A stretch of 29,580 nt of DNA from assembly GCA_036897485.1 (NCBI GenBank), contig JAYMTF010000824.1, positions 1-29,580 on the forward strand, written 5' to 3'. The DNA comes from Pelargonium nanum. Lineage: Eukaryota > Streptophyta > Magnoliopsida > Geraniales > Geraniaceae. Positions 25,722 through 29,580 of this stretch are shown here, one piece after another. Position 1 is the first letter of the stretch, and each line of letters begins with the position of its first letter. The notes under the pieces were generated by a model. That model worked only from the letters and a program-made list of their open reading frames with translations, was not told the DNA's origin and ran no database searches. The position numbers were made by a program, and so were the translations under genes.

Positions 25722-27225
25722 TTAGAGGATCTCAGCTGTATACCCGTTTCTTGATTTAGCAAAAGCCTGCTGGGAGGAAAGTCTGGATCTTTCTTCTTCA
25801 GCAGTAGACTCAGACTTAAGTCGCATATGCACGCCACTCTGCAAGATTAAAGCAGAAATGATAAATGATATATCTCTGGTTAGCTTAGTTTAGCTTTTAG
25901 TTTCAGGACATACTAAGCATTACAAATAGGTGATAAACTTTGGAACAGAACAGAGAAGCATGTATGTTACGGTGAAATTCAAAATTTGTTGTGCTCACTA
26001 CTACGGCATCTTGAGAAGAGGATACAATTTCCTACAACATGTCAAACCTCAAAGACCGAGAATTTCAGACTTAACAATCTAATGAAGAAATAGCTGGGTG
26101 AATTATTTGGTTGCACCTAAATTAGGCTCGGGAGTGAAGTTTTGTGAATCACTTCCCAAAACCACCGGTTATGCTCCATCCTCAAACCATAGCGAAGGGT
26201 CAATTTACAAGAGACTTGAGCACAAGATAACATCAGGGTTCTTGAAATTGAATTGAGTTCACTGCTTATGAAGCAAAAAAAGACTATGGAAGAGCATTGA
26301 CTCCACTCAATCAACACACTGTATAGCAGAATCCTAGGTAAATTACAATCCACGAGCAAAACGATACACAAAATCTAACATAGTACATAACGACATGAGT
26401 GGTTTGAAATAAAGTTGAAACATTTCCCACTAGTGCACCCATATTTCCGGAGCCGAACACAATAAAGCAACTGATTACATTACATAGACTAAGACATATA
26501 GTCGATAACCATACAAAGACATACTGAAATTTGGGTGGTCCATGAAAACCAATATCAAAAAGAAAAAGTTAAGGTAAAAAGATAATAGTATGTCCCTAAT
26601 TCCTTGCCATGATGATCCAAAAATACAAAGATCCCAGCAATCCAAAACACAAATGGAGCACACACTCATGTTCCTAACTTTTCTCAAGAAAGAATGGGAA
26701 AAAAGAAAAGAAAATGAAGCACTTTCAAACATATCCTTCCCTCTTTTCTCATTTTTCCCAGCATCAAACACAAATTCAGAAACAAAAAGAGCATTGGCCC
26801 TTGGTAAATGAAAACCCGCTAGCACAATGATAATGAAAATCTAAGGTCCTCACATATTTCACACTTTTACACATATTTTATCGAACCGGACACAATTAAC
26901 AACTGGTTACATTGCATCGACAAAACAGAGTGGTCCATGGAATTATGAAAACCCATAGAAAACGTAAGAAAAAAAAAGGAAACAGTTCGTCTTCTTCGAT
27001 GCCGCTAATTCAATGACGAAATATACAAACATCTCAGCAATTTTCAAACCCAGAAAGCACTTAATTAAGTCCCAAATTTTAACCAGTAGCGCCTCGTTTT
27101 TCCAGGAAAAAAAAAGAAGCTTAAAGCAAGCACCTTTCAAGCATTACTGACCGAAACAAGACACACAACTCAAAACCCAGAAGTTAAAAACAACAAAAAC
27201 ACCTGAAAACACGTATATTTACCAT
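25722..27225 (-). promoter_or_regulatory. 39-aa upstream ORF of the DUF3527 gene, spanning a leader intron
   Basis: The inferred leader splice joins 27223 (exon end ...GACGAACATG, donor GTAAAT) to 25838 (acceptor CTTGCAG). The ATG at 27225-27223 is then the last codon of the leader exon and opens a 40-codon frame ending in TAA at 25722: MSGVHMRLKSESTAEEER and on to NGYTAEIL. It stops 12 bases before the main start at 25709. Its context has A at -3, whereas the main ATG has T at -3, so the uORF may be well translated. An internal Met begins at 25826. If the intron is retained, the same ATG encodes a different 13-residue peptide. Splice junctions are inferred, not observed. Confidence 0.55.
26440..26955. 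repeat. diverged direct duplication in the DUF3527 leader intron
   Basis: A segment at 26440-26550 (CCGAACACAATAAAGCAACTG, TTACATTACAT, GGTGGTCCATGAAAACC) is echoed at 26872-26955 (CCGGACACAATTAACAACTG, TTACATTGCAT, GAGTGGTCCATGG, GAAAACCC), in the same order and orientation with gaps. The matching blocks are about 85-110 bp. No coding function. Confidence 0.65.
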
Positions 27226-27440
27226 GTTCGTCGCAGTCGAGGACGGAGAAAGGCGTGTCGGTGGGCCATTGGCGAGTGAGCGAACTCGGTGGAAACTCGG
27301 TAGCAGAGAATGCGATCGAACTCGGTGGAAACTCAGAAGGAGAGCGAGTTACGCGTAGCTCTTCTCGTTGTGGGTCTCTTAATCCCAATGCCGAACAGAA
27401 TATAGAGCAAAAACAAAAGGACACACAGTGAGCTCGCTGA
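27223..27440 (-). other. 5'-UTR exon of the DUF3527 gene
   Basis: On the minus strand this GC-richer stretch ends in an excellent donor (ACATG then GTAAATATAC) and contains two near-identical pieces, ATCGCATTCTC... flanked by CACCGAGTTCG-like and CCGAGTTTCCACC words (27280-27335). No long frame from it enters the main ORF. The upstream side (27440-27520) is a purine-rich GAGA/AAAA tract that reads CT-rich on the gene strand, as is usual around plant transcription starts. The 5' end is approximate. Confidence 0.55.
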
Positions 27441-28130
27441 GCTCTATTTTACAGTCAATGAAAGGAAGTGAGAGAAAGAAAAAAAAACTGAGAGAGAAGG
27501 AGACGGAGGAGGCTGATCGGACGGCTGAGAAGAGAGCCAGATATCAGGTGATCGCATCGAAAAGCCACGGGGAGGTATGTACCTGGGACCCACTTTTAAG
27601 ACATGGATTGATTTTGATTCCTGTAGTAAAATATTTTAATGGAGTGCTGTGGGACCCGTGCAGGGACCATGATGGCGAGCGAATCTGACCGTCCGATGAG
27701 GCTGATTAGTCTGTGATTAGAATCTAAGATTAGGGTTGGTTTTTGGCTTAATTTTTAGCGATTAGTGGGCTGATTCCATGTTTGTCTGACAAGTGGCACA
27801 TTGCTGACGTGGTGTAGTGGGAGACAGATATAAATATGGACAATCAGATCGCCTAGTAGCAACTTGGCATTAAAGAAAAAACAAAAAAAATTCACATAAA
27901 GTTTTTAATTTAGGTCAAAAAAAGCTTGTTTTTAATTAGCACGTGGATTTGGTCCAAGTTCTCGTATAATTTTGACAATTTGTTTTTGTAACAGCTAAAG
28001 TTTTTATATTTAATGAATGTGAAATTTCTGTGTTTCATGTGTACCCAAAAAGACCATATTATTTACTAATGAACCTTTTCGGGTCAAGAAATGTTTGCCA
28101 CATATTTTATGCATGTAAAACACATATTTT
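27441..28130. other. upstream spacer of the DUF3527 gene
   Basis: The purine-rich GAGA tract at 27460-27540 is followed by sequence with no recognised gene. TTGCTGACGTGGTG near 27802-27815 contains a TGACGTGG word (ACGT core, bZIP-type). After 27870 the sequence becomes AT-rich. Which elements drive the DUF3527 gene is not clear. Confidence 0.35.
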
Positions 28131-28132
28131 AG

Positions 28133-28271
28133 CCCCCTAGGGCCGGGGGCGCAATGGTCAAGACACACATCTACACGTGAGAGGTTGTGGGTTTTAATCT
28201 CATTGCGTGGCGTGGCGTGGGGTTTTGGGTTATAAGGGGAGAGTTATCCCTATTGTGTAGCTCAACTTTTT
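28133..28271 (+). repeat. tRNA-derived SINE
   Basis: The element starts near GGCCGGGGGCGCAATGGTCA (A-box-like GCGCAATGGTCAAG), has a B-box-like GGTTGTGGGTTTTAATCTC, then CATTGCGTGG with three GCGTG units, TTTTGGGTTATAAGGGG, and ends in a T run. A and B boxes about 35 bases apart plus a terminal T run fit a short SINE. It shares its 3' half with the element at 1-75. Target duplications were not clear. Confidence 0.6.
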
Positions 28272-28437
28272 TTCAAAAAAAAACATTTAATACGATTAAT
28301 GCTTAATACTTTTTCATTAAAAATTTAACAAAATTAAAGTAGATTATTTATTGAATTTTATGTGAAAATTAGGGATGAGAATATGAGATAGTTGGAACAA
28401 ATTTTGTAAGAAAATTAATAACTTTTGTAAGATAAGA

Positions 28438-28462
28438 GTAATATATATATATATACACACAC
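28438..28462. repeat. (AT)n(AC)n microsatellite
   Basis: Alternating AT followed by AC dinucleotides, directly left of the first of two related MITE copies. Confidence 0.9.
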
Positions 28463-28471
28463 GTAGTATAT

Positions 28472-28654
28472 GAGTTTGAGGATTCTAAACCAAGTACTAT
28501 TTGGCTAAGGCTAAGCCGCCAATGAAAACGCGCCACCTCATTAAAAAACAAGGATCCAGCGGGTCGCTCCGCTCCCACAAATTTTTTAGGGTGGGTATAG
28601 GTTAAATGAGATGAGGTGTCATCTCTTCATAAACTTGGCTTAGCCTAAACCAAA
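28472..28654. mobile_element. Mutator-like MITE, copy 1, right end degraded
   Basis: Starts GAGTTTGAGGATTCTAA and has inner inverted repeats TTTGGCTAAGGCTAAGCC (28500-28517) and, as reverse complement from the right, TTTGGTTTAGGCTAAGCC (28637-28654). The central part has GGATCCAGCGGGTCGCTCCG and GGGTGGGTATAGG, shared with copy 2. The distance between inner repeats (155 bp) equals that in copy 2. Beyond 28654 the outer right repeat present in copy 2 cannot be found; an A-run lies there instead. Confidence 0.7.
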
Positions 28655-28732
28655 AAAAATTATGATATACACACGCAATTACAAGTATAAATATTTTGAT
28701 TATGATATTAATGTAAGCATTGATTCTTCATA

Positions 28733-28961
28733 TTCCATATAGAGGTTAAGGATCCTAATTCAAGAATTATTTGGCTTAGGCTAAGCTACCAATAAGATTA
28801 TGACATCTCATTAAAAATATTGGATCTGAGCGGGTGCTCCGCTCCCACCAATTCACTTGGGTGGGTATGAGTGAAATTAAATGATGTGTCATCACCTCAT
28901 TGGCTTGGCTTAGGCTAAGTCAAATATTTCTTGGATTAGATTCCTTATTCTCTTCCATATA
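28733..28961. mobile_element. Mutator-like MITE, copy 2, with 9-bp target duplication
   Basis: The element (28742-28952, 211 bp) is flanked by an exact 9-base direct repeat TTCCATATA (28733-28741 and 28953-28961). The terminal inverted repeats are long. Left GAGGTTAAGGATCCTAATTC and the right end, read in reverse, GAGAATAAGGAATCTAATCC continue into TTATTTGGCTTAGGCTAAGC and ATATTTGACTTAGCCTAAGC. Nine-base target duplications and long TIRs point to a Mutator-like (MULE) origin. No transposase is encoded. The exact target duplication suggests a fairly recent insertion relative to copy 1. Confidence 0.85.
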
Positions 28962-29526
28962 TATATGTATATAGAAAATGAATTTAAAACAATTTTTTTG
29001 TCTTAAGTCGAATCAATTGGTGGAAGCGGACAGACCCACACATGAATTATATATATAATAGAGTAAGAATCTTGTCCATAATTCGAAAAGGACAAAATGA
29101 AAAGAGAGAAAAGTAAATGCAGAGAAAAGAAGGAAAGAGCAATGTAAAAGCTGTATCCATATAAAAATGATCCAAAGCTAGAAGTGATCACATGTTGCAG
29201 TGTGATGCAATCACATAGTATATGGTAACAAAGTTGGTTGGGATTCGAGCTACATCCCTTTTTAACCCTTTTCCTTGTTTGTTTCCATTACATCTCTGTA
29301 CAATCAAACCCAGAACTGCACTTGCACATGTCCACAAACACAACTCCAGAAGATCCACAACCTTTTCGGTTTCATTTCTGTTTCAATACAACCTCTTGCA
29401 TTTGCACCCACTTGTCTTGACTACTTATGTCTTTAATTTCTTCTGCTTTTTTTGACATTAATTATCATGTTTGGTGGCTGTTAGTAGTTGATTAACACAG
29501 CAAATGGCACACCCGAAATTACATAA
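28962..29526. other. AT-rich spacer, no recognised gene
   Basis: The first part is AT-rich with short AT repeats. The part after 29230 is C/T-rich on the plus strand and carries overlapping 77- and 60-codon frames with no recognised domain. It could be a promoter or leader of a gene beyond the window, but nothing decisive is visible. Confidence 0.3.
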
Positions 29527-29580
29527 TACTCCCTCCGTTCCAAAATGAGTATCATGTTTCCATTTTTTGCAAAAATTACC
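29527..29580 (+). mobile_element. 5' end of a Stowaway-like MITE, cut by the window edge
   Basis: TA (29527-29528) is followed by CTCCCTCCGTTCCAAAATGA, the classic Stowaway terminal inverted repeat, and then GTATCATGTTTCCATTTTTT. It resembles the left end of the MITE in the BSK5 intron (TCCCAAAATGAGTGTTTCGG) and is closer to consensus. The rest lies outside the window. Confidence 0.8.

Noticed and set aside
25722-25838. Reading the DUF3527 uORF as the true N-terminus of the protein
   Set aside because: The frame meets a stop at 25722-25724 before the main ATG. The only internal splice that could bypass it would be about 31 bases, too short for a plant intron, and the resulting frame also meets a stop.
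29222-29455. Overlapping 77- and 60-codon plus-strand frames near the right end
   Set aside because: Both derive from C/T-rich sequence, overlap in different frames, and have no recognisable domain or splice pattern.

Overview
This window is plant nuclear DNA, most likely from a woody eudicot. The genes are intron-rich with GT-AG introns, and their products are plant-type (a brassinosteroid-signalling kinase and a DUF3527 protein). The spaces between genes are AT-rich and hold plant SINEs (Au-like and another tRNA-derived type), Stowaway-like and Mutator-like MITEs, and a non-LTR RNase H fossil. No organelle, bacterial or CRISPR features were seen. The species cannot be fixed from sequence alone.

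Six protein genes were rebuilt exon by exon with the reading frame checked at every junction. (1) 1703-6454 (+): AATF/Che-1/Bfr2-like ribosome-biogenesis protein, 13 coding exons, 412 aa. (2) 7350-9267 (+): beta-tubulin, 3 exons, 447 aa. (3) 10749-12471 (-): RPAC2/AC19-type subunit shared by RNA polymerases I and III, 3 exons, 100 aa. (4) 13094-14811 (+): mitochondrial small TIM chaperone Tim10, 5 exons, 84 aa. (5) 15585-19124 (-): BSK5-like receptor-like cytoplasmic kinase with C-terminal TPR region, 10 exons, 490 aa. (6) 22891-25709 (-): DUF3527 protein, 2 coding exons, 910 aa, with a distant 5'-UTR exon near 27.2-27.4 kb. RPAC2 and TIM10 are divergent and share a short promoter region with a telo-box and a site II element. 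TIM10 and BSK5 are convergent. Most of the genes serve basic growth functions (rRNA and tRNA synthesis, ribosome assembly, mitochondrial import, microtubules), with hormone signalling next to them. The gene order appears to be an ancient conserved block, not a functional operon.

Spaces: 1-1250 holds a SINE end, a possible 5' exon of a gene leaving the window to the left, and unrecognised sequence. 9.3-10.7 kb holds the tubulin 3' region and a decayed RNase H fragment. 19.1-22.9 kb is a 3.7 kb AT-rich gap with two unrecognised ORFs. 27.4-29.58 kb is a MITE/SINE-rich end containing a MITE with exact 9-bp target duplications, and it closes with the start of another Stowaway element at the right edge.

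The points most worth a second look are: a 39-aa upstream ORF of the DUF3527 gene whose start codon is the last three bases of the 5' exon, so splicing decides the peptide; the conserved gene order, which seems split between two Arabidopsis chromosomes; and the layered repeat histories (a SINE with target duplication later caught in a 106-bp tandem duplication; a 255-bp tandem duplication in an RPAC2 intron). I found no clear novel biological system.
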